Program-made: the position numbers and the translations under genes
Notes under the pieces: generated by a model
Databases searched by the model: none
What the model saw: the letters and a program-made list of their open reading frames with translations, nothing else
What the model was told of the DNA's origin: nothing
In this document: positions 21,561 to 32,972 of the stretch, in pieces
Numbering within the stretch: the stretch's first letter is position 1
How the letters are laid out: each line of letters begins with the position of its first letter
From: JAFLCM01 sp046154665
GTDB taxonomy: Bacteria; Planctomycetota; Phycisphaerae; Phycisphaerales; UBA1924
Length of the DNA stretch: 64,000 nt
Reading direction: 5' to 3'
Assembly: GCA_046154665.1 (NCBI GenBank)
Contig: JBJXFG010000047.1
Location: 102,960-166,959 of the forward strand

Positions 21561-23522
21561 ATGCCCGAAGCCTCACCCAACCCTTCGCCCGCCGCTCCGC
21601 CCGTCCCCCCCGCCGCCCCGCTGAACTTCATCGAGCAGATCGTTGAGGCCGACAACGCCGCGCGCAAGTGGGGCATCTGGCCGGACGGCACGCCGCGCGT
21701 GCAGACCCGCTTCCCCCCCGAGCCCAACGGCTATCTCCACATCGGGCACGCCAAGAGCATCTGCCTGAACTATGGCATCGCGGCCCGCTATGGGGGCAAG
21801 TTCAACCTGCGCTTCGACGACACCAACCCCGCCAAGGAAGAGCAGGAGTACGTCGACGCCATCAAGGCCGACGTGCGCTGGCTCACCGGCGCGTTCGGCG
21901 GGTCTTTCGATGAAGGCCCCCACGCCGGCGGGATCTTCTGGGCTTCGGACTATTTCGAGAAGATGTACGAATGCGCCGTGGCCCTGATCAACGCGGGCCT
22001 GGCGTATGTGTGCGAGCTGAGCGCCGAAGAAGTCGGCAAACGCCGCGGCACGCCGAGTGTGCCCGCGACAAGCCCGTTCCGTGATCGCCCGGCCGCCGAG
22101 AGCCTGAAGCTGTTCGACGAGATGCGCGCCGGCAAGCACCCCGACGGCACGATGACGCTCCGCGCCAAGATCGATCTCGCCAGCCCCAACTTCAACCTCC
22201 GCGATCCGGTCCTCTACCGCATTCTCCACGAAGAGCACCACAACACGGGCCGCACCTGGTGCATCTACCCCATGTACGACTGGGCCCACGGCATCGAGGA
22301 CTCGCTCGAATGCATCACCCACTCGATCTGCACCCTCGAGTTCGAGAACCATCGCCCGCTCTACGACTGGTTCATGCGGGCCATCAGCCAGGCGCTGGCT
22401 TCGGGTACGTCGGAAGCTGGTACGTCGGCTTTCCGAGCCGACTCTTCCGGGTTGAAGAGCGACGGAGAGGGGCCATCCAACAAAGACAGTCGGCTCGGAG
22501 AGCCGACGTACCTGGGCGGCTCCGGCCCCATCGGCGTCGACGGTCGCAAAGTCTGGCACAGCCAGCAGATTGAGTTCGCCAAGTTCCGCCCCACATACAC
22601 CGTGCTCTCGAAGCGCAACCTGCTCAAGATGGTGCAGGACAAGCTCGTGAGCGGCTGGGACGACCCCAGGATGCCGACAATCAGCGGCCTGCGCCGCCGC
22701 GGCTACACCGCCCAGGCCCTGCGCCGCGTGTGTGAAGAAGTCGGCACGACGAAGGTCGAGAGCTTCATCGATCTGGGGCGGATCGAGAACGCCGTGCGCG
22801 ATCATCTGAACAAAGTCGCCCCGCGGGCCATGGGCGTGCTGCGCCCGCTGAAGGTCGTGATCGAGAACTGGCCCGAAGGCAAGGTCGACGAACTCGACTT
22901 CGTTATCAACCCCGAAGACCCGAGCGCCGGCACGCGCAAGGTGCCGTTCTCAGGCGTAATCTACATCGAGCGCGAGGACTTTGAGGAGGTGCCGCCGAAG
23001 AAGTTCTTCAGGCTGACGCTGGGCGGGGGGGAGGGTCAGCCCGCGCCGGAAGTGCGGCTCCGCTGGGCGTATTTCATCAGGGCGACAGGCGTCGTGAAGA
23101 ACGCCGCGGGAGAGGTGGTCGAAGTCCGCGCCACCTACGACCCCGCCACCCGCGGCGGCGACGCCCCCGCCAACCCCGACGGCCCCCCCGGTACGCCCTC
23201 GCGCAAGGTCAAGGGCACGATCCACTGGGTCAGCGCCGCCCACGCGAAAGAAGTGGAAGTGCGTCTGTTCGACCGCCTCTTCAACGCCGAGCAGCCCGGC
23301 GAACGCACAGGCCAGTGGATGGACGACCTCAACCCCAAGTCCCTCGAAGTTGTCACCGCGATGGTCGAGCCCGTTCTGGCCTCGGCGAAACCGGGCGAGA
23401 CGTACCAGTTCGAGAGACTGGGCTACTTCCACGCCGACGTGAAGGATTCGGCTCAGGGGAAGCCGGTGTTCAATCGGACGGTAACACTGAAGGATGCGTG
23501 GGCGAAGGCCAAGGCCGACTGA
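21561..23522 (+). CDS. glnS: Glutaminyl-tRNA synthetase with repeat-derived insertion
   Basis: About 653 residues (E. coli GlnRS has 554). The class I motifs are HIGH (NGYLHIGHAKS) and KMSKS-like (YTVLSKRNLL), plus GlnRS/GluRS hallmarks RFDDTNP and WDDPRMPTISGLRRRGY. It charges tRNA-Gln. The start at 21561 is preferred over 21534. Between YDWFMRAISQAL and HSQQIEFAKF there is an insertion of about 45 residues that other GlnRS lack. Its DNA (22419-22512) is a family B palindromic doublet in-frame. It lies just before the KMSKS region in the catalytic domain, so the enzyme must tolerate it. Confidence 0.95.
   Translation: MPEASPNPSPAAPPVPPAAPLNFIEQIVEADNAARKWGIWPDGTPRVQTRFPPEPNGYLHIGHAKSICLNYGIAARYGGKFNLRFDDTNPAKEEQEYVDAIKADVRWLTGAFGGSFDEGPHAGGIFWASDYFEKMYECAVALINAGLAYVCELSAEEVGKRRGTPSVPATSPFRDRPAAESLKLFDEMRAGKHPDGTMTLRAKIDLASPNFNLRDPVLYRILHEEHHNTGRTWCIYPMYDWAHGIEDSLECITHSICTLEFENHRPLYDWFMRAISQALASGTSEAGTSAFRADSSGLKSDGEGPSNKDSRLGEPTYLGGSGPIGVDGRKVWHSQQIEFAKFRPTYTVLSKRNLLKMVQDKLVSGWDDPRMPTISGLRRRGYTAQALRRVCEEVGTTKVESFIDLGRIENAVRDHLNKVAPRAMGVLRPLKVVIENWPEGKVDELDFVINPEDPSAGTRKVPFSGVIYIEREDFEEVPPKKFFRLTLGGGEGQPAPEVRLRWAYFIRATGVVKNAAGEVVEVRATYDPATRGGDAPANPDGPPGTPSRKVKGTIHWVSAAHAKEVEVRLFDRLFNAEQPGERTGQWMDDLNPKSLEVVTAMVEPVLASAKPGETYQFERLGYFHADVKDSAQGKPVFNRTVTLKDAWAKAKAD
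22419..22512. repeat. Family B palindromic doublet inside glnS
   Basis: A forward arm at 22419-22448 (core ggtacgtcggctttccgagc) and an inverted arm at 22485-22512 (core gagagccgacgtacc), with a 36-bp spacer, are read through in-frame. A partial direct copy (ggtacgtcgg) also occurs just upstream at about 22404. Confidence 0.9.
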
Positions 23523-23537
23523 AGCGGCCTGATGCGC

Positions 23538-23628
23538 CACGACTCTGCCGCCGCGGCAGAGTCGTGCTCTTGGATTCGACGATCGTGCAGAGGCACGACT
23601 TTGCGGCAGACCGCAAAGTCTTGGCACG
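23538..23628. repeat. Family K palindromic pair between glnS and tyrS
   Basis: Two related hairpins: cacgactctgccg/cggcagagtcgtg (23538-23550 / 23554-23566, 13-bp stem) and gactttgcgg/ccgcaaagtc (23597-23606 / 23611-23620). Both begin with gcacgact or ccacgact and end with their complement. They lie between convergent genes, so they may also terminate transcription. Confidence 0.7.
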
Positions 23629-23642
23629 TCACCGTCGCACAC

Positions 23643-25037
23643 TCACCCCCACCGCGTCACATGCCACGCCTTCTTCCCACGCCGCAGCACCGCAAGTGAG
23701 CCGTGCAGCAGGCGGGCGGCCGTCAGCCGATCCGTCTCACCAACTCTCTCGCCGTTGAGTGTCACCGCGCCGCTGCTCAGGTGTTCGCGGGCTTCGCGCT
23801 TGCTCTTGGCCAGCGTCGTCATCGCAAGCACATCGGCCATCGGCAGCCCTTCGCCGACTAGTTCGCTCCGCGAGTGCGTGCTGCTGGGCACGCTGGCGAA
23901 GACTTCGTTCAGCGTTTCGAGGTCGAGCGAGGCCACATCGCCGCTAAAGAGAGCGCCCGCGGCGGCCTCGGCCCGTTCGAGGTCGGCCCGCCCGTGCAGC
24001 ATCTCGGTCATGTGCCGCGCCAGCGCCCGGTGCGCCTCACGCTTGCCCGGGTCGGCGGCGTGTGCGGCCTCAAGGGCCTCGATTTCCGCCCGCGGCAGCA
24101 GCGTGAAGGTCTTCATGAACTTCATCACGTCCGCATCGGCGGCGTTGAGCCAGAACTGGTAGAACGCATACGGGCTGGTTCGCTCTCTGGTGAGCCACAC
24201 CGCGCCGGACTCGGTCTTGCCGAACTTGGTGCCGTCGGCTTTGGTGATGAGGGGCCAGGTGAGGGCGTGGGAAACGCTGCCTGTGGCGTCAGCATCTTCG
24301 AGGGGCTTTATCTGCTCAAGGAAAAATGCACTGCGATGCGGCTCTTGCAACGTATCCAGGTGTTGGTGTCGACGATCCAGTATCTCGGGCAGAAGCCGCC
24401 GAATCAGATCGCCCCCGCTCACGATGTTGCCCCACTGGTCGCTCCCGCCGATCTGCACCGTCACGCCCATCTCTTTGAACAGATGAAGATAGTCGTACGC
24501 CTGCAAAATCACGTACGAAAACTCGGTGTACGAAATCCCCTGCTCGCGCGTCAGCCGATCCCGCACCGAGTCGCGCTTGACCATCTCGTTCACCGAGAAG
24601 TGCTTGCCGATATCGCGCAGCAGTTCGATGTAGTTCAGCCGCCCCAGCCAGTCGGCGTTGTTGACGACGACAGCCGCGTTTGGCCCCTCGAACGACAGCA
24701 GGGCCCGGAAGATGCGTTCCTGCGAGCGCACGTTCGCCGCCACCGTCTCCAGCGTCTGCAACTGCCGCTCGGCGGACTTCCCCGACGGGTCACCGATCAT
24801 GCCGGTGCCGCCGCCCATCACCACCACCGGCGTGTGCCCTGCAATCTGGAACCGCCGCAGCCCCATGATCGACACGAGATTCCCGATGGTCAGCGAGTCC
24901 GCCGTGGGGTCAAAGCCGCAGTAGACCTTGCGTGGTGTCGAGAGGTGCCGGCGCAACGCGGCCTCGTCGGTGGACTGGTGCACCTGGCCACGGAACTTCA
25001 GGTCGTCGAGGAGATCGTGAGGGGCGGGGGGGGGCAT
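23643..25037 (-). CDS. tyrS: Tyrosyl-tRNA synthetase
   Basis: About 464 residues (usual 400-430). It has the class I core, KFGKT (KMSKS equivalent), the tRNA/Tyr-binding YVILQAYDYLHL and QIGGSDQWGNI, and a C-terminal S4 domain (SSGAVTLNGERV). The HIGH site reads PTADSLTIGNLV, with both His replaced; the second change (to Asn) occurs in other TyrRS, while the first (to Thr) is less usual. The start at 25037 is preferred over 25079. Compared with E. coli TyrRS there are about 33 extra residues between GGDLIRRL and ALTWPLITKADG. Confidence 0.95.
   Translation of the reverse strand: MPPPAPHDLLDDLKFRGQVHQSTDEAALRRHLSTPRKVYCGFDPTADSLTIGNLVSIMGLRRFQIAGHTPVVVMGGGTGMIGDPSGKSAERQLQTLETVAANVRSQERIFRALLSFEGPNAAVVVNNADWLGRLNYIELLRDIGKHFSVNEMVKRDSVRDRLTREQGISYTEFSYVILQAYDYLHLFKEMGVTVQIGGSDQWGNIVSGGDLIRRLLPEILDRRHQHLDTLQEPHRSAFFLEQIKPLEDADATGSVSHALTWPLITKADGTKFGKTESGAVWLTRERTSPYAFYQFWLNAADADVMKFMKTFTLLPRAEIEALEAAHAADPGKREAHRALARHMTEMLHGRADLERAEAAAGALFSGDVASLDLETLNEVFASVPSSTHSRSELVGEGLPMADVLAMTTLAKSKREAREHLSSGAVTLNGERVGETDRLTAARLLHGSLAVLRRGKKAWHVTRWG
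24275..24392 (-). other. Extra segment in the tyrS catalytic domain
   Basis: The in-frame segment encoding PEILDRRHQHLDTLQEPHRS and the following dozen residues has no counterpart in E. coli TyrRS. Its codons (ata, aag, gca, ttt, caa) are less GC-rich at third positions than the surrounding gene. It contains none of the known repeat cores. Confidence 0.5.
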
Positions 25038-25077
25038 GGGAGTTGAGGATAGCGGGCGACCCGGTGCGTCCGAGCAC

Positions 25078-25236
25078 ACGAGCCCCGAGCGTCAGCGAGC
25101 GGGTGCCTCTGGCATTGGAGAGTCACCCCAGAGCACCAAACGCACGAGCCCCGAGCGTGAGCGAGTGGGTGCCTTGATCAACTGCCCAAAGGCACGAGAA
25201 ACACAAAGCCACCCACTCGCTCACGCTCGGAGCTCG
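25078..25236. repeat. Family A (REP-like) cluster downstream of RAYT gene
   Basis: Two forward copies (25078-25109 and 25144-25174) and one inverted copy (25209-25236) lie between the tyrS 5' end and the RAYT 3' end. The inverted copy runs into the last RAYT codons and supplies the stop region. Confidence 0.9.
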
Positions 25237-25772
25237 CTCTTCGATGCTTCGCGTCGATTCGTGATTGCATCCCATCCTTCGGGGCATTTCATCTCAAGCG
25301 GCTCGCCCTGTTCGAGCATCGTGTAACGGACAGCACTGTGAAAATCCTCGTCGCGGGTGAGGTAGCGCGTGCTGCCGTGGTGCGACCACGAGTCGGTCGC
25401 GTCGTCGATCAGCCCGGCCTCGCGGAGCCTGCGGGTGGCGTACGCCTTGCAATCACGGAGCACACGCTCGGGAGGGTTGCGCGTCGAGACCACAAAATGA
25501 ACATGCGTTGTCCGCACGTGCAGCGCGTGGATGCTCCAACGCCGGAACGAACACACTTCTCGGATGGTTCTGTCCACCACGAAGCGTCGGCACGCATCAA
25601 GCTCCACCGGCGGATGCTTCAGTTCTTTCGACTCACGCCTCTCACACTCTGGATCAGGAGGAAGCAAGGGTGTCCCCGGCCTGTTGTGCTCGTCGTCCAC
25701 CGAGCCCTTGTCGCGCCCGTGCAGCCATGTGCCATAGGTATGAAATGTGATGAAGTAAGCAAGCACGCCCAT
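25221..25772 (-). CDS. RAYT-like REP-associated tyrosine transposase (Y1/HUH)
   Basis: 183 residues. It starts MGVLAYFITFHTYGTWLHG, as in this transposase class, and contains the HUH pair in THVHFVV (H90/H92) followed by helix KAYATRRLR, whose Y111 is the likely nucleophile. RAYTs nick and process REP palindromes. I start it at 25772; a longer start at 25997 would translate four REP copies into repetitive LAHARGS-like residues and is not credible. The gene has REP-like family A copies on both sides (25078-25236 and 25820-26013), and its last residues (KSELRA) come from repeat sequence. There is no second transposase gene and no IS ends. Confidence 0.85.
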   Translation of the reverse strand: MGVLAYFITFHTYGTWLHGRDKGSVDDEHNRPGTPLLPPDPECERRESKELKHPPVELDACRRFVVDRTIREVCSFRRWSIHALHVRTTHVHFVVSTRNPPERVLRDCKAYATRRLREAGLIDDATDSWSHHGSTRYLTRDEDFHSAVRYTMLEQGEPLEMKCPEGWDAITNRREASKSELRA

Positions 25773-25819
25773 GCGGCCAGCATAGCGACCACGAACGAAA
25801 ACCACGAGCCCCCAAACAC

Positions 25820-26013
25820 ACGAGCCCCGAGCGTGAGCGAGCGGGTTGCATTCAAACGAGCCCCGAGCGCGAGCGAGTGGGTTGCATTCGAACGAGCCCC
25901 GAGCGTGAGCGAGAGGGTTGCATCCAAACGAGCCCCGAGCGTGAGCGAGCGGGTGTCTTTGTCTCGATGGAAGGGTGAAAGCCACCCACTCGCTCACGCT
26001 CGGGGCTCGGGTC
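25820..26013. repeat. Family A (REP-like) tandem array upstream of RAYT gene
   Basis: Four forward copies (25820-25849, 25856-25887, 25891-25924 and 25927-25960), spaced about 35 bp, and one inverted copy (25981-26013). The shared core is ccccgagcgtgagcgagtgg with small variations. This is the densest REP-like array in the window, adjacent to the RAYT start. Confidence 0.92.
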
Positions 26014-26020
26014 GAGCGAT

Positions 26021-26206
26021 TCAGGGCGTGTCCGACGCTGGATCACCCTCGATGAGTTTCACCGCGGCGTCGAAATAGTTCTTGGCGCCGGGCTGGTCGT
26101 AGGCCCAGGGGTGGTTCATGTTCTCGCGGGTTTGCTTGAGGATCATGCGGGCGTCATCGACGCGGCCGAGGTGGACCCCCCGGCGGGACATGGCGCGGAC
26201 GCTGCG
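26021..26206 (-). pseudogene. Remnant of a kinase/TPR protein C-terminus
   Basis: About 61 codons read like the end of a TPR-type receptor kinase (SRRGVHLGRVDDARMILKQT, then PWAYDQPGAKNYFDAAVKLI). The upstream frame is interrupted at 26228-26250 by a family G word and then runs into non-homologous sequence. It is probably the broken 3' end of a gene related to the kinase that follows, or the former end of that kinase. No start codon of its own is credible. Confidence 0.5.
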
Positions 26207-26321
26207 GATCACGGGGTTGGGGGGTTTGGTGGCACCGGCTTCCAGCCGGTGAAAGGCGTTGCTCACGACGTCGACAAGACACGATTGGATGCAGCATCGA
26301 ATCGGCACAGGGTAGTGACAC

Positions 26322-28955
<2,634 letters not shown>

Positions 28956-29163
28956 GATGGTGAGAGAGACTACCGGGTCGCCGGCGTGCGCCACAACGAC
29001 GGGCCCAAGTTGCGACTGTGTTTCAACCGATCCACCCCCGGTGCCGCCAGCCCCGCAGTTCCTCCTCTCCCCCACCCCTCCCCCCCCCGACTCTCGGTAC
29101 AGTGGTGCCGCCCCCCCCTCGCTCGGCACGTGCCGGCGTCGCGAACGCACGCGGAGACTCGGC

Positions 29164-29910
29164 ATGAAGGTGCTCATCCTCGGCATCGGCGACGCGTTCA
29201 CCTACCGCGGCTTCGGCACGTCCGCCGTCGTCCAGGGGGCCGAGGGGCTCGTCCTCATCGATTGCCCGGACCTCATCCACCGCGCCCTGTTCGAGGCCAC
29301 CTGCAAGTCGGGCTGGGAAGCCGACGTGTCGATGATCGACGACCTCATCCTCACCCACCTCCACGGCGACCACTGCAACGGGCTCGAGTCCTTCGGCTTC
29401 GCCAAGCTGGTCAACCGGCTGATGGGCAAGAGCAAGGTCATGCCGCGGCTGTGGACCCACCCGGGCGCGGCGGCCCGTGTGTGGGAGCGCCTCGCTCCGG
29501 CGATGGACGCGCCGCTCACCAAAGGCGGGCGCAAGAGCGAACTGCGCGACTACTTCGAGCTGCGCATCATTGAACCCAACATGACCGCGATGATCCAGGG
29601 GCTCGCCGTCGAGTGCCGACACACCATCCACCCGATCCCGACGATCGGCCTGCGGCTGTCGGACGGCAAGGGGTCGCTCGGCTGGTCGGGCGACACGGTC
29701 TTCGAGCAGGCTCACATCGATTGGCTCAGCGGCTGTGACATCATCGTCCACGAGGCCAACCTGGGCCCGGTGCACACGAACATCGAGACGCTGAACTCGC
29801 TGCCGGAGAACATCCGGCGGAAGATGCGGATCACCCACATCGTCGACAACTTCGACACCGAATGCACGGACATCCGGCCGCTGGTGGAGGGGGAGTTGAT
29901 TGAGATCTAG
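29164..29910 (+). CDS. MBL-fold hydrolase (RNase Z-like)
   Basis: 248 residues. The metal site THLHGDHCNG (HxHxDH), a downstream GWSGDTVF Asp and a His in IIVHEANLG are the metallo-beta-lactamase/RNase Z-like ligands. It starts at ATG 29164 (MKVLILGIGDAFTYRGFGTS). RNase Z trims tRNA 3' ends, and this subfamily also includes arylsulfatase-like hydrolases. The protein is shorter than typical RNase Z (about 300), so the activity is not certain. A family A doublet follows. Confidence 0.85.
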   Translation: MKVLILGIGDAFTYRGFGTSAVVQGAEGLVLIDCPDLIHRALFEATCKSGWEADVSMIDDLILTHLHGDHCNGLESFGFAKLVNRLMGKSKVMPRLWTHPGAAARVWERLAPAMDAPLTKGGRKSELRDYFELRIIEPNMTAMIQGLAVECRHTIHPIPTIGLRLSDGKGSLGWSGDTVFEQAHIDWLSGCDIIVHEANLGPVHTNIETLNSLPENIRRKMRITHIVDNFDTECTDIRPLVEGELIEI

Positions 29911-29926
29911 GCCCCTCCGGGGGGAA

Positions 29927-30053
29927 GGCACCGGGGATCAGGAACCAGGCATCAGGCAACCGAGCACACGAGCCCCGAGCGTGAGCGAGTGGGTGCCTTT
30001 CGCATTTCGCACGATCCTCAAGACACCCGCTCGCTGACGCTCGGGGCTCGTGT
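29927..30053. repeat. Family A doublet with a J-like word block
   Basis: A forward copy at 29968-29998 and an inverted copy at 30022-30053, preceded by aggaaccaggcatcaggcaa words. The block separates the MBL gene from the convergent large secreted-protein gene. Confidence 0.9.
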
Positions 30054-30141
30054 GCTCGGGGATTTCGATGAAGCAGAGCGCGACGAAAAAGGGGCGCTCC
30101 ATCGGAGTGCCCCTCGTTGATCACGGGATCGCCTCAGAGCA

Positions 30142-32793
30142 TCACGGGCACGTCGACCCGAAGGACGCCAGGAACAGCACGAGGTCCCCGGTGTTGATCG
30201 AGCCGTCGCCGGAGATGTCGGCACTGCTGAACGCCGGCACGCTCGTCCCGAACACGCCCAGGAAGAACACCAGGTCCGGGGTGTTCACGGCGTTGTCGCC
30301 GTTGAAGTCCGGCAGCACGCTCAATGTGGCGCTCAGGCTGGTCGCGTTGCCGCAGTCGTTGGTCACCACGCAGTCGTACGAGCCCGCGTCGGCGAAGCCG
30401 ACACCCGAGAGCACGAGGCTGGGCGTGGCGGCGGACGGATTGCCGATGGTGTCGATCGGCACGGTGCCCTTGCGCCACTGGTAGGTGATCGGCGAAGTGC
30501 CGGTGCTGGCGATGCTCAGCGCGGCGGGGTCGGCCAGGCAGACGGTGCCCGACGCCGGGGGCTGCGCGATCCCCGCGGCGATCCCGCCGAGTGCGTAGCG
30601 CCCGTTGAACGCGGAGAACTGAGTCCCGACCTTCGAGAACCCGCCGGTGACGAAGAGCTCGTTGGTTTGCGGCACATAGGCCAGGTCCGCGCCGTTGGGC
30701 GAGTTATTCCCGGAGGTGGTGTCGATGAGCCCGGCACCGAAGGGGAACCAGGTGGTTCCGTTCCAGCGGGCGATGCGGCTGGCGCTGACACCGCCGATTG
30801 AGATGAACTGACCGGTCGCGACGAGGTCACCATCAGGCAGGCGGATGAGTCTGTCGACAAATCCGTTCACACCGCCGGTCAATGGCGTCCAGGTGGTGCC
30901 GTCCCAACGCGAGAGCAGAAAGCCGCCCCCCGCGATGAGGTCGCCGTCGGGGAGTTCGACGACGGTTTCGACGGTGCCGGGAAGGCCGGCACCGATGGGC
31001 GACCATGTGGAGCCGTTCCAGCGGGCGATGCGGCTGGCGGCGACGCCGCCAACCGTGGTGAAGCGTCCGAAGGCGATGAGATCGCCGTTCGAGGCGATGA
31101 TGCCGCCATACACGTCTTCTCCCACCCCGGTGAAGCCGGAACCCAGCCCGAAGAACGCGCTGCCGTCCCAACGGATGATCTGTGCGCAGGGAATCCCGAA
31201 CCACGAGGTGAAGTTGCCCAGGCCGTAGAACCCGCCGTCGGGCGTGGGGATCAGGTGGTTGAGGTCGCTCCCGATGGGCCCAAGTTGGACCCAGCTCGCC
31301 CCATTCCAGCGGAGCGCCCCGGAGAAGCTGGGCGACTGCGCGTTGCCCGTTGCGACCAGGTCGCCGTTGGAAAGCACCGCGATGGACGAAGCGAACGAGA
31401 GGTTGGCCCCGATGTTGGACCATCCCGAGCCATTCCACAAACCCACCTGCTGACCCACCTCACCGCCGATGGCGTTGAACGATCCGAGCGAGACGACGTT
31501 GCCATTGGGCAGCACAGCGAGCTGCATACCCGCGGCGTTAGCGGTCCTCGCGACGTTGGTGTATGAGAACTGAGCCGACTGCCGCGCGACGCGCAGCATC
31601 GGGTTGTAGGTCAGGTTGTTCGGCGCGCCGTAGAACCGGCCAGCCAGCACCAGCTCGTTCGCGGGCGTGGTGAGCAAGGCATTGATGTTGTCGTTGACGC
31701 GTGCGAAGTACTCGGTGAGGGCCGTGCCGTCCCACTGGTAGACGCGGGCCACCATCCCTGCCCCGCCGCCCTCGGTGATCTGGTGCCGGGCCACGAGCAC
31801 GTTTCCATTGGGCAGCCGGCCCAGTGCCGTGCCGTAATAGTCCAGCCCCGCGCCCATGGCCGACCACGCCGATCCGTTCCATCGCGCGACGTTCGCGGCG
31901 GGGACGCCCCCTGCGGTATTGAAGTTTCCGGCCGCAATCACATCGCCGTTGGGCGCGGTGGTGACGGCGACCACGGTGCCGAAGGAGCCGCCTCCACCGG
32001 TCATGCCAGAGCCCATCGGCAGCCACTCGGTCCCGTTCCACTGGGCCACGCCGTTGAGGTTGACGGGGCCCTGGAACGTCATGTTCCCGCCCGCAACGAT
32101 GTTCCCGTTGGGCAGGAGTGTGAGGGCGCGGACGGTGACATCGAGGCCGAAGCCGACGCCGCGGAGCCCCTGCACGGGGTTCCACTGCACGACGCCGGCG
32201 ATGAAATCGGGATTCCCGCTGTTCATGGCCCCGCCCATGATGAGGTTCCCATCGGGGTGCATGAGCATGGCGCGGACGGTCCCGTTGACGCCGTTGTTGC
32301 TCCCGCTGGGCAGGTTGGACCACGCGGTCCCGTTCCACTTGGCGACGCGCCGGCACGCCACGCCGCCGGCGGTGGTGAACTCCCCGCCCGCGACCAGCTC
32401 GCCCGTGTTCAGCACCGTCAGCGCGTACACCGCGACGGTGCCCGTGCCCGTCATGCCGGTGCCGAAGGCGCTCCACTGCCCGGTGTCGAGATCGAGCATC
32501 GCGATCTTGCTGGCGCTGACATTGCCGGCGTTGTTGAACACCCCGCCCATCACCAGCTTGGGCGTCTGCGGCCCGCCCGCACCGTCGGGGTCCCACATGC
32601 TCATGGCGAACACCTCGCCGTCAACGCCAGGGATGCCCTCACCGGGCAGCCACCCGGCGATGGGGCAGACGCGGGCCGAGGCCACAGGGGCGAGCGCGAT
32701 CGCGGCCGCGAGCGCCGTCGCGCCCCGCAGAAAGCCGCCAACGCTGCGACGATGCCATCCGCTCGGATTGAGAGGGCTGGTGTGGAGTGTCAT
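30142..32793 (-). CDS. Large secreted repeat protein with Ig-like and dockerin-like C-terminus
   Basis: About 883 residues. It has a signal peptide (LRGATALAAAIALAPVASA) and about 13-15 repeats with the pattern GDLIAGGxFTTVGGVxASRIARWNG (delta-60/beta-propeller-like). An Ig-like domain (ITYQWRKGTVPI to SYDCVVTNDCG) and two dockerin-type calcium motifs (DFNGDNAVNTPDLVFFLGVF; DISGDGSINTGDLVLFL) follow. Dockerin-like tails are common on planctomycete secreted proteins without cellulosomes. The start at 32793 is preferred over 32865. Function is probably surface-related, and the ligand is unknown. Confidence 0.85.
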   Translation of the reverse strand: MTLHTSPLNPSGWHRRSVGGFLRGATALAAAIALAPVASARVCPIAGWLPGEGIPGVDGEVFAMSMWDPDGAGGPQTPKLVMGGVFNNAGNVSASKIAMLDLDTGQWSAFGTGMTGTGTVAVYALTVLNTGELVAGGEFTTAGGVACRRVAKWNGTAWSNLPSGSNNGVNGTVRAMLMHPDGNLIMGGAMNSGNPDFIAGVVQWNPVQGLRGVGFGLDVTVRALTLLPNGNIVAGGNMTFQGPVNLNGVAQWNGTEWLPMGSGMTGGGGSFGTVVAVTTAPNGDVIAAGNFNTAGGVPAANVARWNGSAWSAMGAGLDYYGTALGRLPNGNVLVARHQITEGGGAGMVARVYQWDGTALTEYFARVNDNINALLTTPANELVLAGRFYGAPNNLTYNPMLRVARQSAQFSYTNVARTANAAGMQLAVLPNGNVVSLGSFNAIGGEVGQQVGLWNGSGWSNIGANLSFASSIAVLSNGDLVATGNAQSPSFSGALRWNGASWVQLGPIGSDLNHLIPTPDGGFYGLGNFTSWFGIPCAQIIRWDGSAFFGLGSGFTGVGEDVYGGIIASNGDLIAFGRFTTVGGVAASRIARWNGSTWSPIGAGLPGTVETVVELPDGDLIAGGGFLLSRWDGTTWTPLTGGVNGFVDRLIRLPDGDLVATGQFISIGGVSASRIARWNGTTWFPFGAGLIDTTSGNNSPNGADLAYVPQTNELFVTGGFSKVGTQFSAFNGRYALGGIAAGIAQPPASGTVCLADPAALSIASTGTSPITYQWRKGTVPIDTIGNPSAATPSLVLSGVGFADAGSYDCVVTNDCGNATSLSATLSVLPDFNGDNAVNTPDLVFFLGVFGTSVPAFSSADISGDGSINTGDLVLFLASFGSTCP

Positions 32794-32972
32794 GGCTCTG
32801 TCCTTTGGAAGAAAAGCCCCAAAGTGCGTGTCGTCGAGCGCGGGCTCCCAAGCCCGCCAGCGCACGCGTCAACCCACACTAGATCAGGGGGGCGCGGATC
32901 ACAAGGGAAAACCCTGGCCTGTCACGAAACTTCACACGCCGAAAGCGGCCGCGCGCAATTCCGACAGCTTTG
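32794..32972. other. Intergenic leader of the large secreted-protein gene
   Basis: 179 bp without coding potential or dispersed repeat words; it presumably contains the promoter of the 32793 gene. Confidence 0.45.

Noticed and set aside
25773..25997. N-terminal extension of the transposase with repeated LAHARGS-type residues
   Set aside because: It is a translation of tandem REP copies; the natural start at 25772 matches the family.
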